Positions 1 through 8,519 of a stretch of 64,000 nucleotides of DNA are shown here, in pieces. The position numbers and the translations under genes were made by a program. The DNA comes from Prevotella sp. UBA6994 (GTDB taxonomy: Bacteria; Bacteroidota; Bacteroidia; Bacteroidales; Bacteroidaceae). The notes below the pieces were generated by a model. That model saw only the letters and a program-made list of their open reading frames with translations, was not told the origin of the DNA and did no database searches. Numbering within the stretch: position 1 is the stretch's first letter; each line of letters opens with the position of its first letter. The DNA is taken from contig DJXW01000016.1 of assembly GCA_002449845.1 (NCBI GenBank), forward strand, positions 456,855 through 520,854. The letters are read 5' to 3'.

Positions 1-953
1 TGGCTAATTTGATGATAGGATCCATCAAAATCCCCATCAGGGATATTATAGACATTCTCTTTTCCCACTATGAAGGCAAGGAATCATGGCGTTTCATCAT
101 TTTGGAATCTCGATTGCCACAAGCCATTACAGCGTTTTTTTGTGGCGGAGCTTTATCTGCCAGTGGATTGATGTTACAAACAGCATTTAAGAATCCATTG
201 GCAGGACCTTCCATCTTTGGCATTTCAGGAGGTGCAGGATTGGGAGTTGCATTAGTCATGTTGCTCTTTGGTGGTTCAGTCAGCACATTGTCATTTTCTG
301 CCACAGGGTTTATGGCCATCTTTCTTGCTGCTTTTTTCGGTGCGATGGTCGTAACTGGAATTATTTTTCTATTTTCTTCCATCGTAAGAAGTAATGTCAT
401 GCTTCTCATTATTGGCATCATGATAGGTTATCTGTCTTCTTCTGCCATATCCCTTCTTAATTTCTTTGCTACCGAAGAAGGTGTTCGTTCATATATGGTT
501 TGGGGAATGGGTTCTTTTGGGGGTGTTTCCCTGTCACAACTTCCTTTTTTTGCGACCATCACCATTTTAGGACTCATTGGCTCATGTCTTTTGATTAAAC
601 CATTAAATGCCTTACTGTTAGGCGAGAGATATGCGGAGAATTTAGGAATCAACACCATCCGAGTGCGCAATTTGTTGCTATTGGTTACTGGGATATTAAC
701 TGCTATCACCACAGCATTTTGCGGCCCTATATCCTTCATCGGTTTGGCAGTACCACATATTGCCCGTCTTATGCTGCAAACAGACAATCACATACAGCTT
801 CTCCCTATCACCATCCTTACAGGTTCTGCCATTGCTCTCCTATGTAATGTTATTTGTTACCTTCCTGGCAGTAATGGCATTATTCCCCTAAATGCGATAA
901 CCCCATTAATAGGCGCTCCCGTGATTATTTATGTGATAGCAAGGAATCGATAG
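1..953 (+). CDS. FecCD-family iron-siderophore ABC transporter permease (5' truncated by window)
   Basis: Inner-membrane permease of an iron/haem/cobalamin-type ABC importer. The protein is almost entirely hydrophobic segments and carries FecCD landmarks: LPQAITAFFCGGALSASGLM, then NPLAGPSIFGISGGAGLG near the N-terminus, and GPISFIGLAVPHIARLM near the C-terminus. The reading frame is open back to base 3 (residues ANLM before the first ATG at 12), and about 314 residues are visible against roughly 330-345 usual for the family, so the true start lies left of the window. The stop is TAG at 951. The next gene is convergent, 11 bp away. The ATP-binding and substrate-binding partners are not visible. 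Family call is secure; substrate is unknown. Confidence 0.92.
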   Translation, partial: ANLMIGSIKIPIRDIIDILFSHYEGKESWRFIILESRLPQAITAFFCGGALSASGLMLQTAFKNPLAGPSIFGISGGAGLGVALVMLLFGGSVSTLSFSATGFMAIFLAAFFGAMVVTGIIFLFSSIVRSNVMLLIIGIMIGYLSSSAISLLNFFATEEGVRSYMVWGMGSFGGVSLSQLPFFATITILGLIGSCLLIKPLNALLLGERYAENLGINTIRVRNLLLLVTGILTAITTAFCGPISFIGLAVPHIARLMLQTDNHIQLLPITILTGSAIALLCNVICYLPGSNGIIPLNAITPLIGAPVIIYVIARNR

Positions 954-964
954 AAGTAACAAGG

Positions 965-1957
965 TTATTTTAACCCGAAAAGCAACTGTGTAAATTTATA
1001 TTTCTTTATGATATAATGATAAAAGAACATAGGGAGGAGCACCCCAAGACCTATTCCAAACATCGTTATCAAACAAAAGGAAACAGAATTGCTCATGGTC
1101 TCCTGATTGAATAGAGACATCTTTACTAATATCGCTTTTGCTAATCCTTCAAACGAAGTATGAAAAAGATAGATAAAATAAGACGAAGATGAAAGTAGAT
1201 AAAAGGCCTTATTTATCACTGTATTTTTAACTTTTTGCAATTCTAATGACATAGACACTATGAATGCGATACCAATAAATGCAAGAATGAATGCTAACCA
1301 CGGATTCCCAATACAGAACCTAAAATAAAGCCATTCTAATACACAAAAGACCATTAAGTAAACAGACAAAGGTACTTTCTTACAAATACTAAAATAACGT
1401 TTGTTGTCATATACAATAACTCCAACCATAAAGAAGATTAGCATCTTTTGAGTTTCTATCAAGCAAAAATTTGATGTCACATGAAAGGGATAAAAATGGA
1501 CTATCATTGCAATCCCCAAAAGAAACAACCTCTGCAACTTTGTTTTAAAAAAAGGAATCAACATGAAAATCCACCACAATGCCCATACAAACCATAAGAA
1601 ATAACCAGCCTTTGGTATGTAAAACATTTCCAAGAAAGCAAAATAAGATCTTGGATGCTGAACATATACAAAATCTTGACTCAGCAATTTAGTTGTTATA
1701 ATAATCAAAGAACAAATGAAATAGGGAATTACAAGACGGCGCACTTTCTTCAACAGAAACTGACCATATTTCTGTTCCCTATATGTTAAAGAGTAAAGAT
1801 ATCCACTTGCAAACATGAACAATGGCATGTGAAAAGTATAAATAACCTTAATCAACATCACATACCATTCTGGCGAGTAAGGAGGATGGAAATGTCCAAT
1901 AACAACAAGAACGATGCAAATTGCTTTGGAAATATCAATAAAGACGGAACGACTCAT
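965..1957 (-). CDS. Acyltransferase 3 family membrane O-acyltransferase
   Basis: About 330 residues with some ten hydrophobic segments. The N-terminus FIDISKAICIVLVVIGHF, followed by FHMPLFMFASGYLY, matches the acyltransferase 3 (OafA/NodX-like) family, where the His after the first membrane segment is catalytic. Such proteins transfer acetyl or other acyl groups to surface sugars. I chose the ATG at 1957 (MSRSVFIDIS) over an upstream start at 1993 because family members begin just before the DISK motif; it still overlaps the end of the upstream Wzy-like gene by 23 bp, implying translational coupling. Substrate unknown; probably decorates the glycan made with the neighbouring polymerase. Confidence 0.85.
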   Translation of the reverse strand: MSRSVFIDISKAICIVLVVIGHFHPPYSPEWYVMLIKVIYTFHMPLFMFASGYLYSLTYREQKYGQFLLKKVRRLVIPYFICSLIIITTKLLSQDFVYVQHPRSYFAFLEMFYIPKAGYFLWFVWALWWIFMLIPFFKTKLQRLFLLGIAMIVHFYPFHVTSNFCLIETQKMLIFFMVGVIVYDNKRYFSICKKVPLSVYLMVFCVLEWLYFRFCIGNPWLAFILAFIGIAFIVSMSLELQKVKNTVINKAFYLLSSSSYFIYLFHTSFEGLAKAILVKMSLFNQETMSNSVSFCLITMFGIGLGVLLPMFFYHYIIKKYKFTQLLFGLK

Positions 1958-3158
1958 ACTCTTTATTTTTTGATTTCCCTTCATACAAGACAAGAGCCAA
2001 CAAGAACATGACCATCAAGCCCTGTGATTGCACAAAGGTAGTTGCCGCTATTGATTCTATCATTAAAAAGCCAATAATTAGCAATCCTGTTTTAAACAGC
2101 TTAAGATTTCCATTCTTTCGATAATTTCTTTTCAGTAACACAAAAATCCAATACCAGAAGTAAAAGAAAAGAGCAATACCGACTACACCAAACTGAGCTA
2201 AATCAGGAAAGAATGTATCACATAGGTACATGCCTTGAATAGGAGACAAGCCAAACACCGTGTCCAACTGATATTTATAATATAGTGGTGAGTAATAGGT
2301 GGCAGCACCTATATCAGCATACGTACCAAACCCAGGACCCAATGGCAAATAATCATTCAACACGTTAAGAGAGGTGATATACATAGATGCCCTACCAGCA
2401 CTTTCCAAATTCTCTTCGTTATATGGATTTATAAAATAAAAATAAATTTTATCTTTAGCATAATAGAATATGACCAACAACGCAGACAATAGTAAAAGGA
2501 TATTTTTTAAACTAAACCTAAACTTAACCTTTTCTGTATAGAAGATGACAACTATCACAAATAAAATAAAGAAACCGACAGCTTTCATTCTAAATGACAA
2601 CAAGGCTATTGCCATAATACCAATAGAAATAATAGAATTTGTCAATGAGTCTCGAGAAGTATAATAATAAAAAAGAGCAAGACCAGAAACTGTCATGGCA
2701 AAATACGCAGGGTGCCGATAAAAAAGAAGCATTCTGTCAGTAAGAGCTATAGCCAAACAACCAATTGACAATAATAGAATCAATTTAGACAAATATTTCT
2801 TGAAACTATCATCAAACGTAAAACCTATCATATAAACAGAAAAAAAAGTCAGGAAAGGCTTTACATGAACGACAAAACTCATATTTATTGCATCGGGATT
2901 GATGGATAACAACCAAGAATAAACATAATAAAAGAAAAAGATACCAGCAAAGACATAAAATGCCTTTAAGAAATTTGCATCAAAATATTGCTGTCTTAAC
3001 ATCGACAAGAACAAATAACTTGCCAACGAAAGCGCAATCAATTCATCAACATAAGAATATCCAATAGATTTAAGTGCCTCACAAAGAAATAAGCCGAACA
3101 CGAGGCACAAAGTCATGAATATTTTGACAGATATGGAAGTTCTATTATTGATAGGCAT
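1935..3158 (-). CDS. O-antigen polymerase/ligase-like (Wzy/WaaL) membrane protein
   Basis: A 407-residue polytopic protein with about ten hydrophobic segments and a large extracytoplasmic loop around residues 215-310 (from KDKIYFYFINPYNEEN to the region containing GPGFGTYADIGAATYYSPLY). This layout, with the motif LPLGPGFGTY, is typical of O-antigen polymerase/ligase family proteins that join lipid-linked repeat units or attach polymer to a carrier. It overlaps the acyltransferase gene downstream. Sequence in this family is poorly conserved, so polymerase versus ligase cannot be decided. The lower-GC coding resembles the large glycan operon further right. Confidence 0.7.
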   Translation of the reverse strand: MPINNRTSISVKIFMTLCLVFGLFLCEALKSIGYSYVDELIALSLASYLFLSMLRQQYFDANFLKAFYVFAGIFFFYYVYSWLLSINPDAINMSFVVHVKPFLTFFSVYMIGFTFDDSFKKYLSKLILLLSIGCLAIALTDRMLLFYRHPAYFAMTVSGLALFYYYTSRDSLTNSIISIGIMAIALLSFRMKAVGFFILFVIVVIFYTEKVKFRFSLKNILLLLSALLVIFYYAKDKIYFYFINPYNEENLESAGRASMYITSLNVLNDYLPLGPGFGTYADIGAATYYSPLYYKYQLDTVFGLSPIQGMYLCDTFFPDLAQFGVVGIALFFYFWYWIFVLLKRNYRKNGNLKLFKTGLLIIGFLMIESIAATTFVQSQGLMVMFLLALVLYEGKSKNKEYESFRLY

Positions 3159-3349
3159 TATTACATTTTCGGTTGAATGTCATTAGACATTTGTACTTGC
3201 ATTAGTTGAAAACTGTTGTCATATACTAAACTAACTTGCAAAGTTCATGAAAATTTTCGAGATATGCAAGAAATTATTTGAAAAACTTGGATTACCATGT
3301 AACAAAACCTATCAAAAGAAAAACCTGCAAAAACTGTATTTCTGAAATC

Positions 3350-4447
3350 TTATTTATAAAATTGCACACAAACGGGCTTATCAACACGTATGCGTTTTCG
3401 GGTTTTCTTGAGCAATCCCGTTTTCAAATCTCTTTCATATACTTGAATAACATTATCGTCCCTACATGCACAAAGTAAGAATTTACCATTGGGCGTGATA
3501 TTAAACTGTCGTGGATGAACACCCGTTTCCTGGTAACCTATCTTTTTTATCTTTCCCGTTTTCTTGTCAACAGAAAAAATTGCAATGCCATCATGTTTCA
3601 GCCTGTTGCTCGCATAAAGGAATTTTCCGTCTGGCGAGAGATGAATGTCTGCCCCACCCCTCGCATTGATGGTATCTGTAGATATTTCCTGAATAATCTC
3701 CAGTTCTCCCTCATGGTATTTAAGTACGGTCACCTTACTTGACAATTCTCCCATCAAGTACATATATTGATTGTCTTTGCTGAAGACAAAATGCCGCGGA
3801 CCTGTACCAAGACTTACGTTGAAAGGCTTGAACACCCTAACAGAGTCTGTTCTCTGGTTATCGAGACGCAGAAGTTGGTCACCACTGAAATCGGTCATAA
3901 AGATATACTTCCCGTCTGAGGTGAAACGGGCACAATGAATGTGAGGTTCACTCTGCCGAATGGTATCAGGTCCTCCCCAACTTCCCGTGGCTAATGTGAA
4001 AACACTATCCAAAGCATTCTTTTTCAATAAGAACTCACTCATTGAGCCACCAGAATAGTTGGCTGTCAACACTTTATCTCCGTTTGTTTCCACATAGCAA
4101 GGATCAGTGCCATGCGTATTCATAGAGTTGATGACCTTCATTTCACCCGTTTGCTTGTCATACGAAATTGCATAAACACAAGCATTCTCATCATTCAGTT
4201 CACTAACCGCATAAATCACGTTTCCTTGTTGATTAAATGTCAAGTAAGAAGGGTTCGCAATCTCTAAAGAAGACAAGGAATTCGATTCTCCCGACTCTTG
4301 GTCGAACTTATACGAATAGATGCCTTCGCTACTTCCATCCGTATATGTGCCAACAATCATCTGAACAGCATCTTCCGGCTTAACTTCCTTCTTACAGGAA
4401 ATCATCACAAGTAACAACAATAACCAACTAAGTTTTTTATATATCAT
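3350..4447 (-). CDS. Lactonase-family (6-phosphogluconolactonase-like) beta-propeller lipoprotein
   Basis: A 365-residue protein with a lipoprotein signal: a hydrophobic run and then MISCKK, with the lipidated Cys at residue 18. The body is a seven-bladed propeller of the lactonase/YbhE type: MIVGTYTDGSSEGIYSYKFD starts the first blade, and repeated blade motifs include GTGPRHFVFSKDNQYMYLM, ADIHLSPDGKFLYASNR and GVHPRQFNITPNGKFLL. The GPRH and HPR motifs are the signature of this family. Enzymes of the family hydrolyse 6-phosphogluconolactone or other lactones, but the exported, lipidated form common in Bacteroidota has no settled substrate. Stands alone between unrelated genes. Confidence 0.85.
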   Translation of the reverse strand: MIYKKLSWLLLLLVMISCKKEVKPEDAVQMIVGTYTDGSSEGIYSYKFDQESGESNSLSSLEIANPSYLTFNQQGNVIYAVSELNDENACVYAISYDKQTGEMKVINSMNTHGTDPCYVETNGDKVLTANYSGGSMSEFLLKKNALDSVFTLATGSWGGPDTIRQSEPHIHCARFTSDGKYIFMTDFSGDQLLRLDNQRTDSVRVFKPFNVSLGTGPRHFVFSKDNQYMYLMGELSSKVTVLKYHEGELEIIQEISTDTINARGGADIHLSPDGKFLYASNRLKHDGIAIFSVDKKTGKIKKIGYQETGVHPRQFNITPNGKFLLCACRDDNVIQVYERDLKTGLLKKTRKRIRVDKPVCVQFYK

Positions 4448-4541
4448 ATCAAAGCAGCCTATTTAAGCCCTCAAAATTAAGAAAAAAAAGTTGTTCACCG
4501 AATTATTTTTGGGATTTTATCAATTTCTACATAATATTTTC

Positions 4542-4549
4542 TACTTTTG
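4542..4549 (+). promoter_or_regulatory. Bacteroidota -7 element for the 4567 gene
   Basis: TACTTTTG matches the TAnnTTTG -7 consensus exactly and lies 17 bp before the ATG. I see no convincing TTTG at the -33 position, so this rests on the -7 box and location. Confidence 0.6.
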
Positions 4550-4566
4550 CAGAATAATTTAACAAT

Positions 4567-4908
4567 ATGGAAAAAGATTTTGAAACACTTTGGCGTGAAA
4601 ACAAGAAACGTATTTTAGAAACTGACCCCGAATATCGAAAGATCATCGAAAGCTATAAGATGAACAGTGGAGCCGACTGGCTGCTCTTTGCCCTGCCTGC
4701 TGTGATTGCCATTGTCATATTGGATTGGGCTCCATTAGAAAAAGAATTACTCAATTGGCTCATTGGAGCCATTGCTGCTATCATCGTATTCGTACTATGT
4801 GTTTGGGTCAAGTCATCTCTCTCAGGCAATCGTTCCCTTGATGAAGTGGAACAAGAAGTGAAAAGCCGCTGCCACGAATGTTATGAGAAAACGGGTAAGT
4901 TGGAATAG
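4567..4908 (+). CDS. Small two-span membrane protein of unknown function
   Basis: A 113-residue protein I do not recognise. The N-terminal 36 residues are charged and predicted cytoplasmic (MEKDFETLWRENKKRILETD), followed by two hydrophobic segments at about 37-56 and 64-85 and a charged C-terminal tail with Cys residues in RCHECYEKTG. A good -7 promoter element sits directly upstream and its start is unambiguous. It lies between the divergently transcribed lactonase gene and the convergent hemW, so it is probably a single-gene transcript. No function is proposed. Confidence 0.7.
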   Translation: MEKDFETLWRENKKRILETDPEYRKIIESYKMNSGADWLLFALPAVIAIVILDWAPLEKELLNWLIGAIAAIIVFVLCVWVKSSLSGNRSLDEVEQEVKSRCHECYEKTGKLE

Positions 4909-4927
4909 AACATCAAAATTAGAAAAC

Positions 4928-6070
4928 TCAGACAAACATCAAGTCGCTCATCACTGAGTCGCTCACAAACAATCCTTTCTTCGTCAAGGCTATAGAATCA
5001 TCTTTGAAGGTTAGCAAACCATATTTCAGATGATTCTTTGCCTGTTTCAAAAGATAGTCTTGATAATTCTCTTGAAGATGATTCAAGGCTATACCCTCTC
5101 GCGTACGCAATGCCGTGGTCACCATATCGTTATATCTCATATCATCGGTTAGCAGTTCTCGTTCAGCGGGTAATTCTCCCCGACAAATAGCCAGTATATA
5201 ATGTTGAATATCAGCTACGTTCCATTGTCTTGAGTCGATGTCATACGAATGGGCTGCTGCCCCAATCCCTAGATAAGGCACGCCCTGCCAATAACTGCTA
5301 TTATGGCGTGAACGATAACTACCACACTCATGTTTCCGTGCGAAGTTGCTGATTTCATAATGTTCAAAGTCGGCTTTTTCCAATCTTTCCATTAAAGTCT
5401 CATACATCCTCACACTCAGTTCGTCCTCTTCGTCCTGTTTTACCAGACCATTCTCTATCTGTTTTCTCCTTATATTATATAAAGGTGTACCTTCTTCGTA
5501 CATCAAGCTATAGGCAGAGATATGTTCCACATCAAGAGCCACCGCCTTGTCAACATCACTCATCCATTCTTCCAGCGTCTCACCAGGGAAGCCAAACATC
5601 AGGTCGATACTGACATTCGCTATCCCCGCTTGTCTTAATCTCTCTATGGCTTGAGTCACCTGCAAGGCAGTGTGTCTTCTTCTCAAAAAGCGTAACCTTC
5701 CATCATCGAAAGTCTGAACGCCCATACTCACTCTATTCACGGGTAAATCCCTTAAAGCCGTGGCAAAAGCAGGTGTCACGTCGTCAGGATTGCATTCTAT
5801 CGTCACTTCCGCATCATCATCCACACAAAATAGTCTGTAGATACAATCAAATATTCTTTTCAATTGATTAATTGTCAGTTGCGAGGGAGTACCACCCCCT
5901 AAATAAATAGTTGACAACTGTTGAAACAGCACGTTTCCACATCTCATCTCCATCTCACGACAAAGCACATCCACATACGAATCTCGTTTCTCCAACGATG
6001 TGGTGGAGAAAAAACCGCAGTAGATACACCTACTCTTACAAAATGGGATATGAATATATAGACCAGCCAT
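4928..6070 (-). CDS. hemW: Radical SAM haem chaperone / coproporphyrinogen-oxidase-like HemW
   Basis: A 380-residue radical SAM enzyme. The N-terminus IHIPFCKSRCIYCGFF has the CxxxCxxC 4Fe-4S motif (Cys11, Cys15, Cys18), with a further aromatic and Cys-free continuation typical of HemW rather than HemN. GGGTPSQL, ECNPDD, NRVSMGVQTFDD and SIDLMFGFPGET follow in the usual order, and the C-terminal HemN_C region contains the YEISNFA and GIGAAAHSY motifs. HemW proteins bind haem and are thought to deliver it to acceptor proteins; older annotation called them oxygen-independent coproporphyrinogen III oxidases. Length is normal for HemW. It is transcribed divergently from the EF-G paralogue. Confidence 0.92.
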   Translation of the reverse strand: MAGLYIHIPFCKSRCIYCGFFSTTSLEKRDSYVDVLCREMEMRCGNVLFQQLSTIYLGGGTPSQLTINQLKRIFDCIYRLFCVDDDAEVTIECNPDDVTPAFATALRDLPVNRVSMGVQTFDDGRLRFLRRRHTALQVTQAIERLRQAGIANVSIDLMFGFPGETLEEWMSDVDKAVALDVEHISAYSLMYEEGTPLYNIRRKQIENGLVKQDEEDELSVRMYETLMERLEKADFEHYEISNFARKHECGSYRSRHNSSYWQGVPYLGIGAAAHSYDIDSRQWNVADIQHYILAICRGELPAERELLTDDMRYNDMVTTALRTREGIALNHLQENYQDYLLKQAKNHLKYGLLTFKDDSIALTKKGLFVSDSVMSDLMFV

Positions 6071-6101
6071 CTAATAGCGACATTTTACATCTGTTTTGAT
6101 G

Positions 6102-6109
6102 CAAAAATA
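6102..6109 (-). promoter_or_regulatory. -7 promoter element for hemW
   Basis: On the minus strand the bases read TATTTTTG, an exact TAnnTTTG match, 31 bp upstream of the hemW start codon. The -33 region is only loosely TTT-rich. Confidence 0.55.
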
Positions 6110-6149
6110 CTAATAAGTTATAAAAGGGAAACATTTTTTTAAGATTTCT

Positions 6150-6180
6150 TTTGCCATTCGTCAAAAAATGTGTACTTTTA
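6150..6180 (+). promoter_or_regulatory. Promoter of the EF-G paralogue
   Basis: TTTG at 6150-6153 and TACTTTTA at 6173-6180 are separated by 19 bp, fitting the Bacteroidota -33/-7 pattern (7 of 8 positions in the -7 box). It would give a leader of roughly 60 nt ahead of the ATG at 6245. Confidence 0.6.
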
Positions 6181-6212
6181 ACGGCGATATGCAAATATGT
6201 CGCTTTAAAAGT
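6176..6212 (+). promoter_or_regulatory. Imperfect hairpin in the leader of the EF-G paralogue
   Basis: Around the loop GCAA, GCGATAT on the left faces ATATGTCGC on the right, and the stem is extended outward by TTTTAA against TTTAAAA. It starts at or just after the predicted transcription start, so it would fold at the 5' end of the mRNA or form a DNA operator. Role unknown. Confidence 0.4.
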
Positions 6213-6244
6213 TGACTTTTTACTAATAACATAAATCTATTGAT

Positions 6245-8404
6245 ATGCGTATTTATCAAACCAATGAAATTAAGAACATTGCCCTGATTGGCAGTGCGGG
6301 TTCCGGCAAGACCACTCTTGCCGAGTCTATGCTTTTTGAGAGTGGTATTATCAAACGCCGTGGTTCCGTTGAAGCAAAAAACACGGTGAGTGATTATTTC
6401 CCAGTTGAGCAGGAATATGGTTATTCCGTGTTTCCAACCGTATTCCATGTAGAATGGAACAACAAAAAGCTGAACATCATTGATTGTCCGGGTTCTGACG
6501 ACTTTGTTGGTGGTGCTATCACAGCCCTCAACGTTACCGACCAAGCTGTCATTCTCGTCAATGGTTTGTATGGTCCAGAAGTAGGTACGATGAATGCTTT
6601 CCGCAACACCGAAAAGCTTCAAAAGCCTGTGATCTTCCTCGTTAACCAACTCGACCGTGAGAATTGCGACTTCGACGTGGTAATGTCTAACATGAAAGAA
6701 ATCTACGGTCCTAAGTGTGTTATCGTACAATATCCTATCGTTACAGGTCCAGGTTTCAATGCCGTTATCGACGTGCTCCTGATGAAGAAATACAGTTGGA
6801 AGCCTGAAGGTGGTGCTCCTATCATCGAAGACATCCCCGCAGAAGAGATGGATAAGGCGCAAGAACTTCACGCCGCATTGGTAGAAGCTGCCGCAGGTAA
6901 TGACGATTCTTTGATGGAGAAATTCTTCGAGGAAGAAACGCTTACCGAAGACGAGATGCGCGAGGGTATCCGCAAGGGTCTTGTTACTCGTTCCATCTTC
7001 CCCGTCTTCTGCGTATGCGCAGGCAAGGACATGGGTGTTCGCCGTTTGATGGAGTTCTTGGGTAACGTGGTTCCTTTCGTTGACGATATGCCTACCGTTG
7101 CCAACACCAATGGCGACAACATCAAGCCAGACTCTAATGGTCCTGAGTCTATCTTCTTCTTCAAGACTGGTATGGAGCCACATATCGGTGAGGTTTCTTA
7201 CTTCAAGGTGATGAGCGGAACCGTTAAGCCAGGAGACGACCTGACCAATGCTGACCGTGGTTCTAAGGAGCGCATGGGACAAATATATGCTTGTGCTGGT
7301 GCCAACCGTATCGCAGTAGATGAGATGAAGGCTGGCGACATCGGCTGTACCGTTAAGTTGAAGGACGTGAAGACGGGTAACACCTTGAACGGCAAAGATT
7401 GCGACTGGAGCTTCAACTACATCAAATATCCTAACTCTAAATATTCTCGCGCCATCAAGTCAGTCAACGCTTCTGATATGGAGAAGATGATGGCTGCCCT
7501 GCAGAAGATGCGCCAGGAAGACCCCACATGGGTAGTAGAGCAATCCAAGGAATTGAAACAAACCATCGTTCACGGTCAAGGCGAGTTCCACCTCCGTACC
7601 TTGAAATGGCGTTTGGAAAACAACGAGAAGTTGCAGGTGAAGTATGAGGAGCCAAAGATTCCTTATCGCGAAACCATTACCAAGACAGCACGTGCAGACT
7701 ATCGTCACAAGAAACAGTCTGGTGGTGCTGGACAGTTTGGTGAGGTTCACTTGATTGTAGAGCCATACACAGAGGGAATGCCAGACCCAGTAACCTATAA
7801 GTTCAACGGTCAGGAGTTTAAGATGAACATCAAGGGCAAGGAAGAAATCGACCTCGAATGGGGTGGCAAACTTGTATTCATCAACTCTGTTGTAGGTGGT
7901 GCTATTGATGCTCGTTTCATGCCTGCCATCTTGAAAGGTGTGATGGAACGCATGGAGCAAGGTCCTCTTACTGGTTCTTACGCTCGCGACGTGCGCGTTA
8001 TCGTTTACGATGGAAAGATGCACCCAGTAGATTCTAACGAGCTTTCATTTATGTTGGCAGCCCGTCAGGCATTCTCAGCAGCATTCAAGGAAGCTGGTCC
8101 AAAGATTCTTGAGCCTATCTACGACTTGGAAGTATTGGTACCAGCCGACTACATGGGTGATGTAATGAGCGACTTACAGGGTCGTCGTGCTATCATCATG
8201 GGTATGGACAGTGAGGCTGGTTATCAGAAGCTGACTGCCAAGATTCCTCTCAAGGAACTCTCCAGCTACTCTATCGCCTTGAGTTCTCTCACAGGTGGAC
8301 GTGCTTCATTCACCACCTCCTTCTCCAGCTACGAGCTTGTACCCAACGACATCCAGCAAGCTCTTATCGCTCAGCACGAGGCAGAAGAGAAAGAAGCAGA
8401 ATAA
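6245..8404 (+). CDS. Elongation factor G paralogue (EF-G2 type) lacking the catalytic His
   Basis: A 719-residue protein with the full EF-G domain order: GTPase domain to about residue 275, domain II, domain III (HGQGEFHLRTLKWRLE), domain IV (GGAGQFGEVHLIVEP) and domain V (DLQGRRAIIMGMDSEAGY). The G domain is altered. The P-loop is GSAGSGKTT (16-24), switch I reads EQEYGYSV where classic EF-G has EQERGITI, switch II reads DCPGSDDF (80-87) in place of DTPGHVDF, so the catalytic His is Ser84, and the base-specificity motif is NQLD (134-137). This matches the EF-G2 paralogue of Bacteroides thetaiotaomicron, reported to promote translocation without GTPase activity and to be induced during carbon starvation. 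A strong terminator follows. Family call secure; loss of hydrolysis is inference. Confidence 0.93.
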   Translation: MRIYQTNEIKNIALIGSAGSGKTTLAESMLFESGIIKRRGSVEAKNTVSDYFPVEQEYGYSVFPTVFHVEWNNKKLNIIDCPGSDDFVGGAITALNVTDQAVILVNGLYGPEVGTMNAFRNTEKLQKPVIFLVNQLDRENCDFDVVMSNMKEIYGPKCVIVQYPIVTGPGFNAVIDVLLMKKYSWKPEGGAPIIEDIPAEEMDKAQELHAALVEAAAGNDDSLMEKFFEEETLTEDEMREGIRKGLVTRSIFPVFCVCAGKDMGVRRLMEFLGNVVPFVDDMPTVANTNGDNIKPDSNGPESIFFFKTGMEPHIGEVSYFKVMSGTVKPGDDLTNADRGSKERMGQIYACAGANRIAVDEMKAGDIGCTVKLKDVKTGNTLNGKDCDWSFNYIKYPNSKYSRAIKSVNASDMEKMMAALQKMRQEDPTWVVEQSKELKQTIVHGQGEFHLRTLKWRLENNEKLQVKYEEPKIPYRETITKTARADYRHKKQSGGAGQFGEVHLIVEPYTEGMPDPVTYKFNGQEFKMNIKGKEEIDLEWGGKLVFINSVVGGAIDARFMPAILKGVMERMEQGPLTGSYARDVRVIVYDGKMHPVDSNELSFMLAARQAFSAAFKEAGPKILEPIYDLEVLVPADYMGDVMSDLQGRRAIIMGMDSEAGYQKLTAKIPLKELSSYSIALSSLTGGRASFTTSFSSYELVPNDIQQALIAQHEAEEKEAE

Positions 8405-8429
8405 GGATTTACATATATCTATATTAAAA

Positions 8430-8468
8430 GAACATCCAATCATTCTTCATTGGATGTTCTTTTTCTTT
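8430..8468 (+). terminator. Rho-independent terminator after the EF-G paralogue
   Basis: GAACATCCAAT (8430-8440) pairs perfectly with ATTGGATGTTC (8449-8459) around an 8-nt loop, followed by a T-rich run TTTTCTTTT. It lies 25 bp after the stop codon. Confidence 0.9.
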
Positions 8469-8519
8469 TCCCACGAAAAATGTCTTGAAAATTCTGAATT
8501 TAGGTGCCAAAATACGGGC

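Noticed and set aside
6161..7282. 373-residue open frame on the strand opposite the EF-G paralogue
   Set aside because: Antisense shadow of a strongly conserved gene; the product has no recognisable domain.
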